Origin: Bradyrhizobium sp. 138
GTDB taxonomy: Bacteria > Pseudomonadota > Alphaproteobacteria > Rhizobiales > Xanthobacteraceae
Length of the DNA: 64,000 bases
Assembly (NCBI RefSeq): GCF_023074075.1
Contig: NZ_JADPKT010000007.1
Span: 1-64,000 of the forward strand
Reading direction: 5' to 3'
Numbering within the stretch: the stretch's first letter is position 1; the number at the start of each line of letters is the position of its first letter. Of this stretch, positions 46,119 to 56,526 are shown piece after piece. Under the pieces are notes generated by a model. The model worked only from the letters and a program-made list of their open reading frames with translations. It was not told the origin of the DNA and did not search any database. Both the position numbers and the translations under genes were made by a program.

Positions 46119-46808
46119 TTCGATATCCGCAACCCTCGAAAATCTGAAATCGCAATGGCTGGCGCCGCCGGCCAGCGTTTGCGTCCGCTCCAGACGAATG
46201 CCGCGCGTTGCATATGCGTCGAAATCGAGCCCGCAGATGTTCGGCAGGATTTCCTTGTCCCCATGACGTGCGGCGAATTTGCAAAAGCCGCAGGCCTTGT
46301 AGTTGATGCCGAATTCAAAGTGGTCATCCGGCCCTGGCTCGACGAAATCGTAGACGAAATCTTCCGGAAATGCGTCCTGATGGCCTTTCGTGGCGCTTTC
46401 TGCGGCCTGCTCGCGGAGCAACGCCTGGTTTTCCGACGACATGAATTGGCGCCCCGCGGCGAGACGTTCCGCTTCGGGCACCGTGAGCAGTTGCGCCTTG
46501 TAGGTTTCCCGCTCGATGTCGCCGATCACGGGCAGCGGCACGCCGTGTCGCCGGAGCACGCGGCTGATGGCCATGAAGCCCATGAGACGCATATAAAAAT
46601 CGCTCATGCGGCTTGCCGCCCCTCCGACATAGGGCATCTGGGCGAGTACGACCGCGAATTCGTCCATCACCTCCTCCCGGATCGCATCGATCTCGGGCAG
46701 GTCCGCACGATCGCGCAACATCGCTTCGGCAAGGTCGAGCCGATGGCGCATGACGGCTTCCATGGCGCCCCGATGCGTCTCGTAGAAGGGATGGATGATC
46801 TCAGCCAT
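46107..46808 (-). CDS. L-2-amino-thiazoline-4-carboxylate hydrolase-like protein
   Basis: A 233-residue protein of the ATC-hydrolase family (in Pseudomonas this enzyme opens L-ATC to N-carbamoyl-L-cysteine). Diagnostic segments are HPFYETHRGAMEAVMRHRLD at the start, LMGFMAISRVLRRHGVPLPV, FEFGINYKACGFCKFAARHG, and a C-terminal GGASHCDFRFSR with the conserved Cys. The final codons EPSP and the stop lie inside repeat copy 1. Followed upstream by a RidA gene on the same strand. The substrate in this organism is unproven. Confidence 0.8.
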   Translation of the reverse strand: MAEIIHPFYETHRGAMEAVMRHRLDLAEAMLRDRADLPEIDAIREEVMDEFAVVLAQMPYVGGAASRMSDFYMRLMGFMAISRVLRRHGVPLPVIGDIERETYKAQLLTVPEAERLAAGRQFMSSENQALLREQAAESATKGHQDAFPEDFVYDFVEPGPDDHFEFGINYKACGFCKFAARHGDKEILPNICGLDFDAYATRGIRLERTQTLAGGASHCDFRFSRVADIEPSP

Positions 46809-46855
46809 TGGACACCTGATCTGGTTGTTTCACTGCGAAGCCGGCAAAGCCCGGC

Positions 46856-47248
46856 TCATTCCGCGGCGATCGCTTCGATCTCCAGCAGCCATTTGCTGTC
46901 AACAGTCTCGACGATCACGACAGTCAACGCGGGCTGATGATCGCCGAGCATCGCGCGCCGGATGGCACGGTTGGTCACAACCTGGTTGCGGTCAGTCAGG
47001 AACGTCGTGACCTTGACCAGATGCGCAACGCTGAGGCCGGCTACGGCGAGCACTTCCTTGACGTTGCGCCAGGCCTGCTCGCATTGCGCCTCAAAGCCTT
47101 CGGGCACGGCGCCGTCGGAGCTTTCAGGGACCTGGCCGCTGATGAACAACAGGCGGCGATGCTGCTTCAGTTCAAGTCCCATGCTGTAGCCGCCCAGGGG
47201 CGCGTTGATTGTTGCAGGATTGTGGCTGACGATGTGAGCTGGGGGCAT
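46856..47248 (-). CDS. RidA/YjgF family protein
   Basis: A 130-residue Rid-family protein (trimeric; RidA proper hydrolyses reactive enamines and imines). It contains GLELKQHRRLLFISGQVPES, CEQAWRNVKEVLAVAGLSVA, VKVTTFLTDRNQ, and PALTVVIVETVDSKWLLEIE. The strict RidA Arg in the R-A-x-x-x-V-x-x-L motif is represented by AIRRAMLGDHQPALTVV, so it may belong to another Rid subgroup. It is divergent from a LysR-type gene and tandem with the ATC hydrolase-like gene. Confidence 0.88.
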   Translation of the reverse strand: MPPAHIVSHNPATINAPLGGYSMGLELKQHRRLLFISGQVPESSDGAVPEGFEAQCEQAWRNVKEVLAVAGLSVAHLVKVTTFLTDRNQVVTNRAIRRAMLGDHQPALTVVIVETVDSKWLLEIEAIAAE

Positions 47249-47308
47249 GGGTTTCTCCGATTGCAGAGCGAACCCTATCCGGCGGCATGGTGGCGGCGCA
47301 AAGCATCA

Positions 47309-47330
47309 TTCCTGCGGTTCAACGCAAGAA
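47309..47330. promoter_or_regulatory. candidate LysR operator
   Basis: TTCCTGCG-GTTCAA-CGCAAGAA is an eight-base inverted repeat with one mismatch, lying between the divergent ridA-like and LysR genes. It is placed where a LysR-type regulator would bind. Confidence 0.4.
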
Positions 47331-47375
47331 AATCTATTGCAAGCGCAGAACCATTCGGTGTCAAAGTGCGGCGCG

Positions 47376-48002
47376 ATGACCTACGCCCTTCCCCCACTCA
47401 ACGCGCTCCGCGCCTTCGAAGCCGCCGCGCGGCATCTCAGCTTCAAGCTGGCCGCACACGAGTTGCACGTAACGCCTGCCGCCGTGGGGCAGCAGGTGAA
47501 GGCGCTGGAGGCGCGCCTCGGCGTACGCCTGTTCGATCGGCTGCATAAGCAGCTCATCCTCACCGCAGCCGGCCAGGCCTATTTGCCTGGGATATCCGAA
47601 GGCTTTCGTCACATTGCCGAGGCGACCTCGCAATTGAAGCCGGCGGGCGCGGTGCTGCTGCAATTGGGGGTCCATGGCAGCCTCGACCTGCGCCGGCTCG
47701 AATTGGAGGAGTTTCGCAGCACGCACGCGGAGATCGGTTTGCGGGTGCTGCAGCCCGCCGGCTTGCACGAGTTGGTCGAGGGCAAGGTCGATCTACTGAT
47801 CGCCCGCGGACTTGGCCGCCATCCCGGCTATCGCTGCGAACGGATCAATGAGGGATCAGGTCTCGGCGATTGGCTGATGGCACCAGAAGGCACGGCAGAC
47901 TGCCCTGAAGTCGTCAGCTTCCGCGCGTGGCTGCGCGCTTTGCCGGCCGAGAAACCGCGCGCGAACCCGCGCCCGCGTCTGGTCGGCATCAGCGGACGTT
48001 GA
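47376..48002 (+). CDS. shortened LysR-family regulator (internally deleted GcvA-like)
   Basis: A 208-residue protein, whereas the family is about 300. The HTH domain is complete (LPPLNALRAFEAAARHLSFK, VTPAAVGQQVKALEARLGVR). The effector domain starts (VLLQLGVHGSLDLRRLELEE, HELVEGKVDLLIARGLGRHP) but jumps from GYRCERI to a typical C-terminal end (WLMAPEGTADCPEVVSFRAW). Roughly 80-90 residues covering the second subdomain and hinge are missing, with no frame change. It may still bind DNA but is unlikely to respond normally to a ligand. Divergent from the RidA-type gene. Confidence 0.75.
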   Translation: MTYALPPLNALRAFEAAARHLSFKLAAHELHVTPAAVGQQVKALEARLGVRLFDRLHKQLILTAAGQAYLPGISEGFRHIAEATSQLKPAGAVLLQLGVHGSLDLRRLELEEFRSTHAEIGLRVLQPAGLHELVEGKVDLLIARGLGRHPGYRCERINEGSGLGDWLMAPEGTADCPEVVSFRAWLRALPAEKPRANPRPRLVGISGR

Positions 48003-48028
48003 AAGAGGCGGCCGAGCCAATTGGTGCC

Positions 48029-48148
48029 CCGTCATCCTGAGGCGCGACGCTTGCGATGCCAAAGCATCGCAAACGGAGCCTCGAAGGATGAACGGCCGAG
48101 GTGCCAGCCGGGCCGTCGCCCTTCGAGGGTCGCTGAAGAAGGGCCACC

Positions 48149-48160
<12 letters not shown>
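48029..48160. repeat. MITE-like dispersed repeat, copy 2
   Basis: A 132-base copy with left end CCGTCATCCTGAGG and right end CACCTCAGGGTGACGG, sharing internal blocks with copy 1 in the same orientation. Its right end overlaps the 3' end of the peptide transporter ATPase gene. It lies 26 bases after the shortened LysR gene. Confidence 0.9.
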
Positions 48161-49184
<1,024 letters not shown>

Positions 49185-49192
<8 letters not shown>

Positions 49193-50165
49193 GGTGGTGA
49201 CACCTGACCAGACCGCCCGCCTCCAGCACATCCGTCTCCGGCGCACTGGTTCGGCAAATATCGGTCGCTTGCGCGCAGCGCGGGTTGAACCGGCAGCCAT
49301 TAGGAAAATTCGTGATGGCCGGGACCACGCCCGCGATCTCCTTCAGCCTGCTGCGTCCGAGCGCCGCGCGGCTGCCGAGCCGCGGCAGCGAATCGACCAG
49401 GCCTTGCGTATAGGGATGCGAGGGCGCACGGAAGATATCGGCCGAGCCGCGCTCCTCGACGATGCGGCCCGCATACATCACGGCCACGCGGCGGCAGACA
49501 TTGGCGACCAGGCCGAGATCGTGGCTGATCATCAGGATCGCCGTTCCCCGCTCGGCGCACAGATTGCGCATCAGCTCGATGATTTCGGCCTGCACGGTCA
49601 CGTCGAGCGCGGTGGTCGGCTCGTCGGCGATCAGCAGCTCCGGATCGCAGGCCAGCGCGATGGCGATCATCACGCGCTGACGCATGCCGCCCGATAGCTG
49701 GTGCGGGTAATCCTTGACGCGGCGCTCGGGCGCGGAAACGCGCACACTCGCCAGCGCCTCCACCGCCAGCTGATTGGCTTCCCGCCAGCTCTTGCCCTTG
49801 TGCAGCACGAACATCTCGGCGATCTGCCGGCCCACGGGTGAGACCGGGTTCAGCGCCGTCATCGGCTCCTGAAAGATCATGGCAATCCGATTGCCACGCA
49901 GATCCCGCTGTTTGGCCGCAGATAGGTGCTGGATCTCCTTCCCCTCGAACCGGATGACGCCACCGCCGATCGAGAGCGGCGGCCGCAGCAGGCCGATCAA
50001 GGCGAGCGCCGTGATGCTCTTGCCGCAGCCGGATTCGCCGACGAGGCCGAACGTCTCGCCGCGGTCGATGCGGAATGAAATGCCCTCGGCTGCCGCAACG
50101 CGCCTCGACCCGTCATCGAGATCGATGCGCAGATCCTCGACCTCGAGCAGCGGCGTGCCCGTCAT
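49185..50165 (-). CDS. peptide/nickel-type ABC transporter ATP-binding protein (OppD/DppD-like)
   Basis: A 326-residue ATPase. Walker [22 protein letters not shown]-loop [20 protein letters not shown], signature [16 protein letters not shown], Walker [21 protein letters not shown], and the C-terminal [20 protein letters not shown] motif. The ATG at 50163-50165 overlaps the permease stop (ATGA), showing translational coupling. Confidence 0.95.
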
Positions 50166-50983
50166 GTGCGCCGGCTCCGCGATTGGGGATCGAGGATGTC
50201 GCGCAGGCCGTCGCCGAGCAGGTTGAGTCCGAGCACCGTCAGGAAGATGGCGAGGCCCGGAAAGATCGAGAGCCACGGTGCCGTCGTAATCTGCTCGCGG
50301 GCTTCCGACAACATGCTGCCCCAGCTCGGAAAGGGCGGGCGGACGCCGAGGCCGAGGAACGACAATGCGGCTTCGGACAACACCGCGCTGCCCATGCCGA
50401 GCGTGCCGATGACGACGATGGGACCGAGCATATTCGGCAGCAGCTGCGTGATCATGATGCGCAGATCGCCATAGCCGAGCACGGTCGCCGCCTGCACATA
50501 GCCCTGGCTACGAAGCGACAGCGCCGAGGCCCGTGCGATCCGGCAGGTGAAGGACCAGTTGGTTAGTCCCAGCGCGATGAGCAGGCTCGTCAGGCCAGGA
50601 CCGAGCACCGCCATGATGGCGAGCGCGAAGATCAGCGAGGGGATCGCGAGCATGACATTGGTCAGGGCGTTGACGACATCGTCCCACCAGCCGCCGAAAT
50701 AGCCGGCACTCAGGCCCAGAGCCACGCCGATGACGCTGTTGATGAGCTGGGAGATGATGCCGACCGTCAGGGAGACACGCGCGCCATACACGACGCGGGA
50801 ATAGATATCGCGGCCCTGGTCGTCGGTCCCGAACCACCAGGTCCAGCTCGGCGGCTCTTCCGCGTTCATGAGGTTGGCGTCCATGACCGGATCGGTGTGC
50901 GCCAGCCACGGCGCAAGCAGGCCGACGAAGATCGCAAGCGCGAACAACACCCCACCGATGACGAGATTGGCACGGAGCTTCAT
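50162..50983 (-). CDS. peptide/nickel-type ABC transporter permease (DppC-like)
   Basis: A 273-residue permease. It has an N-terminal helix (ANLVIGGVLFALAIFVGLLA), then HPFGTDDQGRD-type FGTDDQGRDIYSRVVYGARV, the EAA loop region QGYVQAATVLGYGDLRIMIT, and EAALSFLGLGVRPPFPSWG near the end. The ATG at 50981-50983 overlaps the stop of the preceding permease by four bases. Confidence 0.95.
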   Translation of the reverse strand: MKLRANLVIGGVLFALAIFVGLLAPWLAHTDPVMDANLMNAEEPPSWTWWFGTDDQGRDIYSRVVYGARVSLTVGIISQLINSVIGVALGLSAGYFGGWWDDVVNALTNVMLAIPSLIFALAIMAVLGPGLTSLLIALGLTNWSFTCRIARASALSLRSQGYVQAATVLGYGDLRIMITQLLPNMLGPIVVIGTLGMGSAVLSEAALSFLGLGVRPPFPSWGSMLSEAREQITTAPWLSIFPGLAIFLTVLGLNLLGDGLRDILDPQSRSRRT

Positions 50984-51903
50984 GCGTATCTGATCCTGGG
51001 ATCGATCACGCCGTAGAGCACGTCGATCAGCAGATTGATCGCGAGAAAGGCCAGCACCACCACGAGAATGGAGCCTTGGACGGCCGGAATGTCGCGCTGG
51101 AGCACGCTGTCGACCAGCAGCGAGCCGATGCCGGGCCAGGAGAACAGTTTCTCGACGACCACCGCCTGCCCCATCAGTCCGCCGAACTGCAGGCCGACGG
51201 TCGTCAGAATGATGACAAGCGCATTGCGCATCACATGCCACTTCACGACCCTGGTCTCGCTCATGCCCTTGGAGCGCGCGGTGCGGACGAAATCGGCGGT
51301 CATGATTTCCAGGACCGCGGCGCGCGTCGTCCGGGCAAACAGCGCCATCGGCGAGACGCCGAGCGTCGCAGCGGGCAGCAGCAGATATTTCAGTCCCCCA
51401 TCGCCGTAGCCGAAACTCGGCAGCCAGCCCAGCTTCAGCGCAAACAGATACATCAACACCAATCCGAGCCAGAACTTGGCAATGGAAAGGCCCGACACCG
51501 CCACGACCATGGCGATGGTATCGACGATGCCGCCGGGTCTAAGTGCTGCGATGAAACCAAGCGGCACGCCGACAACAATGGCAAACGCCATGGCCGCGAA
51601 GATCAGTTGCAGCGTCGGCCAGGCTCGTTTGGCGATCATGACCGTGACCGGCTCGCGGGTCCGGAACGACGTCCCGAAATCACCGGTCGCGAGCTGGGCG
51701 ATGTAGGTTCCGAAACGCACATAGACGGGCTGGTCGAGGCCGAGCTGCTTCTTCATGCGCAGCTCGACCTGCGGATCGCTGTCGTCGCTCATCGACGTCA
51801 CGATGCTGCCGGGAACGACGCTGAACAGCACGAAGACCAGCAGCACGACGGCAAGCACGGTCGGAATGGTCTGCAGCAGGCGACGGAACAGGAACGAGAG
51901 CAT
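50980..51903 (-). CDS. peptide/nickel-type ABC transporter permease (DppB-like)
   Basis: A 307-residue permease with six helices. It shows FLFRRLLQTIPTVLAVVLLV at the N-terminus, LGLDQPVYVRFGTYIAQLAT, the EAA motif MTADFVRTARSKGMSETRVV, and the conserved FSWPGIGSLLVDSVLQRDIP. Length is usual for the family. It lies 60 bases after the binding-protein gene. Confidence 0.95.
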   Translation of the reverse strand: MLSFLFRRLLQTIPTVLAVVLLVFVLFSVVPGSIVTSMSDDSDPQVELRMKKQLGLDQPVYVRFGTYIAQLATGDFGTSFRTREPVTVMIAKRAWPTLQLIFAAMAFAIVVGVPLGFIAALRPGGIVDTIAMVVAVSGLSIAKFWLGLVLMYLFALKLGWLPSFGYGDGGLKYLLLPAATLGVSPMALFARTTRAAVLEIMTADFVRTARSKGMSETRVVKWHVMRNALVIILTTVGLQFGGLMGQAVVVEKLFSWPGIGSLLVDSVLQRDIPAVQGSILVVVLAFLAINLLIDVLYGVIDPRIRYA

Positions 51904-51963
51904 CTCAACCTTTCCCCTCTCCCTCCATCGTTCGTTGCAATGGAGGGAGCGAGAGAGCGCGTG

Positions 51964-53553
51964 TCACTTCGCGGGCGAGGTCTCGTCGACCCAGAGGTCC
52001 TCGACGTTCTGATGGGTCAGCTCGGTCGCGTTCAGCTGAATCCCCTTGAGCCATGGCTGCACCGCCATGACCGCCTTGTTGTAGTTGAAGAACCAGACCG
52101 GAGCCTCCTCGTAGAGCAGCGCATTGGCCTTTTGCAGCAGCTGGATGCGCTTGGCGGGATCGTCGGCCTGCCCGGCCTCGTCGACGATCTTGTCGAACTC
52201 GGCGTTCTTGAAGGTCGTGTAGTTGCAGGCCGGTTGCGGCGTCGACGAGTGGAAGCATTTGAGGGCAGCGAGCGGATCTGGGCCGCTCGCCTGGGAATAG
52301 ATGAAGGCCTGATAGTCGCCGCTGCGCACCACCTCCGCCAGCACGGCGGTCTCGACCTGCTTGACCTTGGCCTTGATGCCAACCTTATCCAGCATCGGGA
52401 TCACGGCCGAGACGATCGGCAATCCCCAGCTCTCATTCTGGCTGGTGGTCCATTCGAACTCGAAGCCGGAGGCGTAGCCGGCCTCGGTGAGCAGCTGCTT
52501 GGCCTTGGCGGGATCGTAGGGATATGGCTTCATCGCCTTGTCGTAGGCCGGAGCCGTCAGCGGCAGCCAGCTGGTGGCGCGGTAGGCCTTGCCCTTGACC
52601 AGCTTGTTGATGATCAGGTCGGTATCGATCGCGTAGTTGATGGCCTGCCGGACGCGCTTGTCGGCGAACGGCTTGAACGTGGGATTCATGCCCATGTAGC
52701 GCGTGAAGACCTCGGCGACCTCGACGATGGTGCCCTTGAGAGCGGCATCAGACTGATAGGCGACGTATTGCGCCGGCCCCAGCACAGAGGTGTCGATCTC
52801 CTTGTTGCGGAAGGCGACATCGCGCGCCGCGGCCTCGCCCATGACCGCGACGACGATCTTGTCGGCATAGGGCTTGCCGGGCTTGTAGAACCGGTCCCAC
52901 CGCTCCAGCACGATGCGCGATCCCGGCACGTGCTCGACGAATTTGAACGGTCCGAGGCCGATCGGCTTCTGGATGAAGCTCTCCTTGGCGCCCTCATCAG
53001 CGGGATAGATCGAGGTCAGTGCGGTGAAGAAATAAAAGCCCGGATCGACCTTCTCGGTCAGCTTCATCTCGATGGTGAAGTCGTCGATCTTCTTTAGGCC
53101 GGAAATGTCCTTGGCCTGGCCCTTCTCGACCGCGGCCGCGCCCTCGATCACGCGGACAAACCGCGCGCCGGGATAGGCCTTGGTGCCGTCCATGATGCGG
53201 TTATAGGACCAGATGACGTCGTCGGCCGTCATCTGGCGGCCATTGTGGAAATAGGCGTCGTCGCGCAGCTTGAAGGTGTGAACGAGGCCGCCGCCCGAGA
53301 CCACATCCTCCTTGGCGAGTTCCAGAACCGGTTTGCCTTCCGCCGAATTCCAGATGTAGAGCGACCGGTGCAGAGCCTTAGCGTAGATCTCGTCCTGGGC
53401 GCGCTGCGTGGTGTGGATATCGAGGCTCGTGAAGCTCGAGCCGTAGGGCGCGGTCATGCGGATGGTTCCGCCCTTGCGCGGTGTCTGGGCCTCCGCCGAT
53501 CCGGCGAGCGCCAGCCCCAACCCCGCAACGATCGCAATCATCCTGAACATCAT
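51964..53553 (-). CDS. peptide/nickel-type ABC transporter substrate-binding protein
   Basis: A 529-residue SBP_bac_5 family protein. The signal peptide MMFRMIAIVAGLGLALAGSA is followed by cleavage near AEAQ. The mature part has the family segments TSLDIHTTQRAQDEIYAKAL, LRDDAYFHNGRQMTADDVIW, YVAYQSDAALKG and RVRQAINYAIDTDLIINKLV. Ligands of this family include peptides, nickel chelates, opines and sugars, and the sequence does not settle which. It is the first gene of the five-gene importer. Either of two N-terminal Met codons may be used. Confidence 0.94.
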   Translation of the reverse strand: MMFRMIAIVAGLGLALAGSAEAQTPRKGGTIRMTAPYGSSFTSLDIHTTQRAQDEIYAKALHRSLYIWNSAEGKPVLELAKEDVVSGGGLVHTFKLRDDAYFHNGRQMTADDVIWSYNRIMDGTKAYPGARFVRVIEGAAAVEKGQAKDISGLKKIDDFTIEMKLTEKVDPGFYFFTALTSIYPADEGAKESFIQKPIGLGPFKFVEHVPGSRIVLERWDRFYKPGKPYADKIVVAVMGEAAARDVAFRNKEIDTSVLGPAQYVAYQSDAALKGTIVEVAEVFTRYMGMNPTFKPFADKRVRQAINYAIDTDLIINKLVKGKAYRATSWLPLTAPAYDKAMKPYPYDPAKAKQLLTEAGYASGFEFEWTTSQNESWGLPIVSAVIPMLDKVGIKAKVKQVETAVLAEVVRSGDYQAFIYSQASGPDPLAALKCFHSSTPQPACNYTTFKNAEFDKIVDEAGQADDPAKRIQLLQKANALLYEEAPVWFFNYNKAVMAVQPWLKGIQLNATELTHQNVEDLWVDETSPAK

Positions 53554-53825
53554 GTGCCCCCCAACAACGCAGGTGTATTCCGGTCAGAGATTTGATCATT
53601 CGCAGCGTGCCGAATGCAAGCTTCGTTTTTGATGGAGGCCAATGCCGGTTCCGAAGGCTGGCCCATAGGCGAGGCTCCCTCCGGAGGTCAGGTTGCATCC
53701 CCCAAGTGATGCAAGGCACCGATTGACGCGGTGCGTCATTGCACAGCCAGGAACAATGAACATTTTTCGTGATCGATGCGACCAAGCTCAGGATCACTAT
53801 CTGAGCGGCAAGGATCGCCCAAAAA

Positions 53826-54710
53826 ATGAATCGTCGAATGCTGAGTATCCTGCTCGCCGGCAGTTTGGTCGCCGCGACGGCGGCGATGGCGATCCCCGTC
53901 ACGCCGGACCCTGCCCGCGACAGTCCGGCCAACACCGTCCACATCAGCTGGTCTCGCACCACGCAATCCAACGGGTATGTCGACGATACATGGTGGGCGC
54001 TCAGGGATCGTTGTGCCCCGGACTATCTTGGCGAGCGCCTGGTCTGCAACGCCATCGGACTTCTGGCACGGGTCACGAGCCGGACGTTCGAGACCAAAAT
54101 GTCCGACGAATTGGGTCTGCCGCTGGCCGACCGTTGGGACCTGATGACCGCGAAGAATTCACCCTTCATCAGGTCGGCTCACGTCGAGACGCCGCTTGGT
54201 CTGGACGCCGTGCTCGGCTTCTATCGCGCTGCACTCGAAAAGCGCGGCTGGACTGAAAACGACGGTGCGGCCGTCGCGCCTGACCGTGCCGTTGTGACCT
54301 TCACGACTTCAGATGGGCCGGGGCTGCTCCGGCTTGTCCGTCAGGACAACATGACGATTGCCGACCTGTCGCTGCGCAAGCTGCTGGCCGCCACGACGAG
54401 CATCCGGCCGGCGCCGGACCGAGTGATGTTGTTGCTCGGCAACAAGATGGATGAAGCGGCCGATATCACCATCAATGAGCGAACCATCAGACTGGCCGCT
54501 CACGCCGGAGAGAAACTGATCGACTCCGACGCCGATGCGGACAAATTGCCTGATAGCCAGAAAATTGATCTGCCGCCGGGCAGGTACAAGATCACGCTCA
54601 AGCTCGACGGCAGCGCTGCGCAGGAGCGGGAGTTCGAGGTCGCGGCCAACGAGACCTGGGGCCTGCTGGTCGGCCCCGAGGGTGCCCCGCTGCCGATGCG
54701 GCTTTATTGA
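53826..54710 (+). CDS. exported protein of unknown function
   Basis: A 294-residue protein. A signal peptide (MNRRMLSILLAGSLVAATAA, cleaved near AMA) is followed by a mature region with no family I recognise. Two similar-sized halves are suggested: an alpha/beta part with LDAVLGFYRAALEKRGWTEN, which resembles short repeats in other rhizobial secreted proteins, and a C-terminal beta part with IDLPPGRYKITLKLDGSAAQ and EREFEVAANETWGLLVGPEG, like a carbohydrate-binding or PEGA-type sandwich. It stands alone on the plus strand between the peptide importer and mtnK. Confidence 0.65.
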   Translation: MNRRMLSILLAGSLVAATAAMAIPVTPDPARDSPANTVHISWSRTTQSNGYVDDTWWALRDRCAPDYLGERLVCNAIGLLARVTSRTFETKMSDELGLPLADRWDLMTAKNSPFIRSAHVETPLGLDAVLGFYRAALEKRGWTENDGAAVAPDRAVVTFTTSDGPGLLRLVRQDNMTIADLSLRKLLAATTSIRPAPDRVMLLLGNKMDEAADITINERTIRLAAHAGEKLIDSDADADKLPDSQKIDLPPGRYKITLKLDGSAAQEREFEVAANETWGLLVGPEGAPLPMRLY

Positions 54711-54747
54711 GGGCGCGCCTCCGCTCCCTCCCCGCCATCGCGAGTCT

Positions 54748-56034
54748 TCAACTCGACAATTCCGGCATCCAATCCCGCAGTTTTCGCGCGGCGCCGGTGA
54801 CGTCGGCGATCGTCCGAAACGCCGCCGTCTCCACCATCATCGCCCTCGCCAGCCGTACGGCGCGGGCTTCGCTGATGGCGCGCTTCTTCGGGTCCTCGAT
54901 CAACTCGAAATCGATGTTGTGCGCGAGGCCGAAGATGCGGCGGATGATTTTTGCGGCGGCGAAGCCGACGGCATCGGTGAACAGCCGCTGCATGTAGGTT
55001 TGGCGCTCGGCCTCCAGGCGCGCGACACCCTTCTCGCCGGCGAAGAGCGAAGCCGGGTAAGCGTCGCCTGCGGCGCCCGCGCGCCAGAGGTCGAGGAAGT
55101 TTCGGGAAAACTCGGTCCAGACCTGGTCGACCGTCTCCAGCACCCAGACCTCGAACGCGGCCCGCTCGCCCGGCGAGCGCTCGTGGCCGCTTGATGCAAA
55201 ATAGGCCATCAAAAGGTTGGCCAGCACGGCGCCGACGTCGAACCCCATCGGACCAAAGAAAGCGAACTCGGGATCGATCACCCGCGTCTGGCTGTCCGTG
55301 ACCATGATCGATCCGGTGTGGAGGTCGCCGTGCAGCAGTGCCTCGGGGCTGGCCATGAATTTCAGCTTCAGCCGGGAGATCGCGACATGCAGCTCCATGT
55401 CATCGCGCAGGCTTGCAGCAAGCGCATCGAGATACGGCGCGGTCCAGCGGTTCTGTTCGGCGATGCGGTAGGGATCGGTGAAGATCAGATCCTCGGTGAT
55501 CTTGCAGAGCGCGTGGTTGCCGGCGAAAGCCGCGATGCCCTCCTTCTTCTCGGCCGCGGACAGCGCGAGATCGGAGGTGAAGAACAACGTTCGCGCCATG
55601 AAGGTGGAGATGTCGTCCACAAAGCGCGGATATTGCGTTGCCGCAACCAGCCCCTTGCGCATGATGATGTGGGGCTCGAGCAGCTCCATCACAGTCAGCG
55701 CCAAATTCTCGTTGTGATGCAGCAAAGCCGGCACGAGGCCGGGCGCGAGCTGGGCCTGCTTCGACAGCGCCAGATATTCGTAATGGGCCCGCGACAGCGG
55801 CAACGGCCAGCTTTCGCCGACGAGACGGACATAGGGCAGCGCCTGCTTCAGGGCGATGCCGCCGCTCGCGCCCTTGACGATGAAGACGAGGTTGAGATTG
55901 CCGTCGCCGACTTCGGTGATCCCCCAGCCGGCCGGCTCGCCGCCGAGCAGTGCTGCGATGTCGGGCAAGCCCGCGAGATAGTCCCGCAAGGCCGCCTCAT
56001 GCAAAATCCGGTAGTCCCCCCGCTCCTGCGCCAT
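54748..56034 (-). CDS. mtnK: 5-methylthioribose kinase
   Basis: A 428-residue kinase of the methionine salvage pathway, phosphorylating 5-methylthioribose at O-1. It shows EVGDGNLNLVFIVKGASGGI (nucleotide loop), PLSRAHYEYLALSKQAQLAP, the catalytic loop LLHGDLHTGSIMVTDSQTRV and the metal-binding IDPEFAFFGPMGFDVGAVLA. Length matches MtnK of the choline-kinase-like fold. The isomerase partner mtnA was not found within the window. Confidence 0.94.
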   Translation of the reverse strand: MAQERGDYRILHEAALRDYLAGLPDIAALLGGEPAGWGITEVGDGNLNLVFIVKGASGGIALKQALPYVRLVGESWPLPLSRAHYEYLALSKQAQLAPGLVPALLHHNENLALTVMELLEPHIIMRKGLVAATQYPRFVDDISTFMARTLFFTSDLALSAAEKKEGIAAFAGNHALCKITEDLIFTDPYRIAEQNRWTAPYLDALAASLRDDMELHVAISRLKLKFMASPEALLHGDLHTGSIMVTDSQTRVIDPEFAFFGPMGFDVGAVLANLLMAYFASSGHERSPGERAAFEVWVLETVDQVWTEFSRNFLDLWRAGAAGDAYPASLFAGEKGVARLEAERQTYMQRLFTDAVGFAAAKIIRRIFGLAHNIDFELIEDPKKRAISEARAVRLARAMMVETAAFRTIADVTGAARKLRDWMPELSS

Positions 56035-56067
56035 GCCGATCCCATCCCATCCGTATGGGCCGGATCG

Positions 56068-56415
56068 TTACTCCCGCTCCAGGAAGCTCGAGCCGATCTC
56101 GGCCTTTCTTTTGATCGGATCGTAATCACAATAAACGAGGTCCGCCACCAGCGTATAGCTGGCGCTGACGTTGTATTTGTCCAGCTTGACCGAGTTCAGG
56201 CCGATCACCGAGGTGCTCTTGCCGCCGTTCCATTTGAACGGCGTCGAGCTCTTGGCCTGCTCGCAGGCCATCACGGCTTCATTGAAGACGTAGCCTTCGA
56301 CGAACGCCTTCAAGGTGCGCACCTGCACCGCCATCCTCCATTCGACATAGCCGATGGCACTGATTCCGGCGACGATCAGCACCAGAAGCGCAATGACGAT
56401 CCTCTGAAAAGTCAT
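56068..56415 (-). CDS. small single-helix membrane protein, unknown function
   Basis: A 115-residue protein. One N-terminal membrane segment (IVIALLVLIVAGISAIGYVE) is followed by a soluble part with two Cys residues (VMACEQAKSS and LVYCDYDPIK). No family recognised. The start at 56413-56415 is chosen because it opens the hydrophobic segment; an upstream open stretch is not supported. It lies 33 bases before mtnK on the same strand and may share its transcript. Confidence 0.6.
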   Translation of the reverse strand: MTFQRIVIALLVLIVAGISAIGYVEWRMAVQVRTLKAFVEGYVFNEAVMACEQAKSSTPFKWNGGKSTSVIGLNSVKLDKYNVSASYTLVADLVYCDYDPIKRKAEIGSSFLERE

Positions 56416-56526
56416 TCGTTTTCCCCCATTCGCAATCGAGCAACTGCAAAATTCTAGGCGCGTGACGCGACTAAGCAAAGTCTACCGCCGAGGTGCTGCA
56501 CCTCTCCCCGACGGGGAGAGGTGCAG

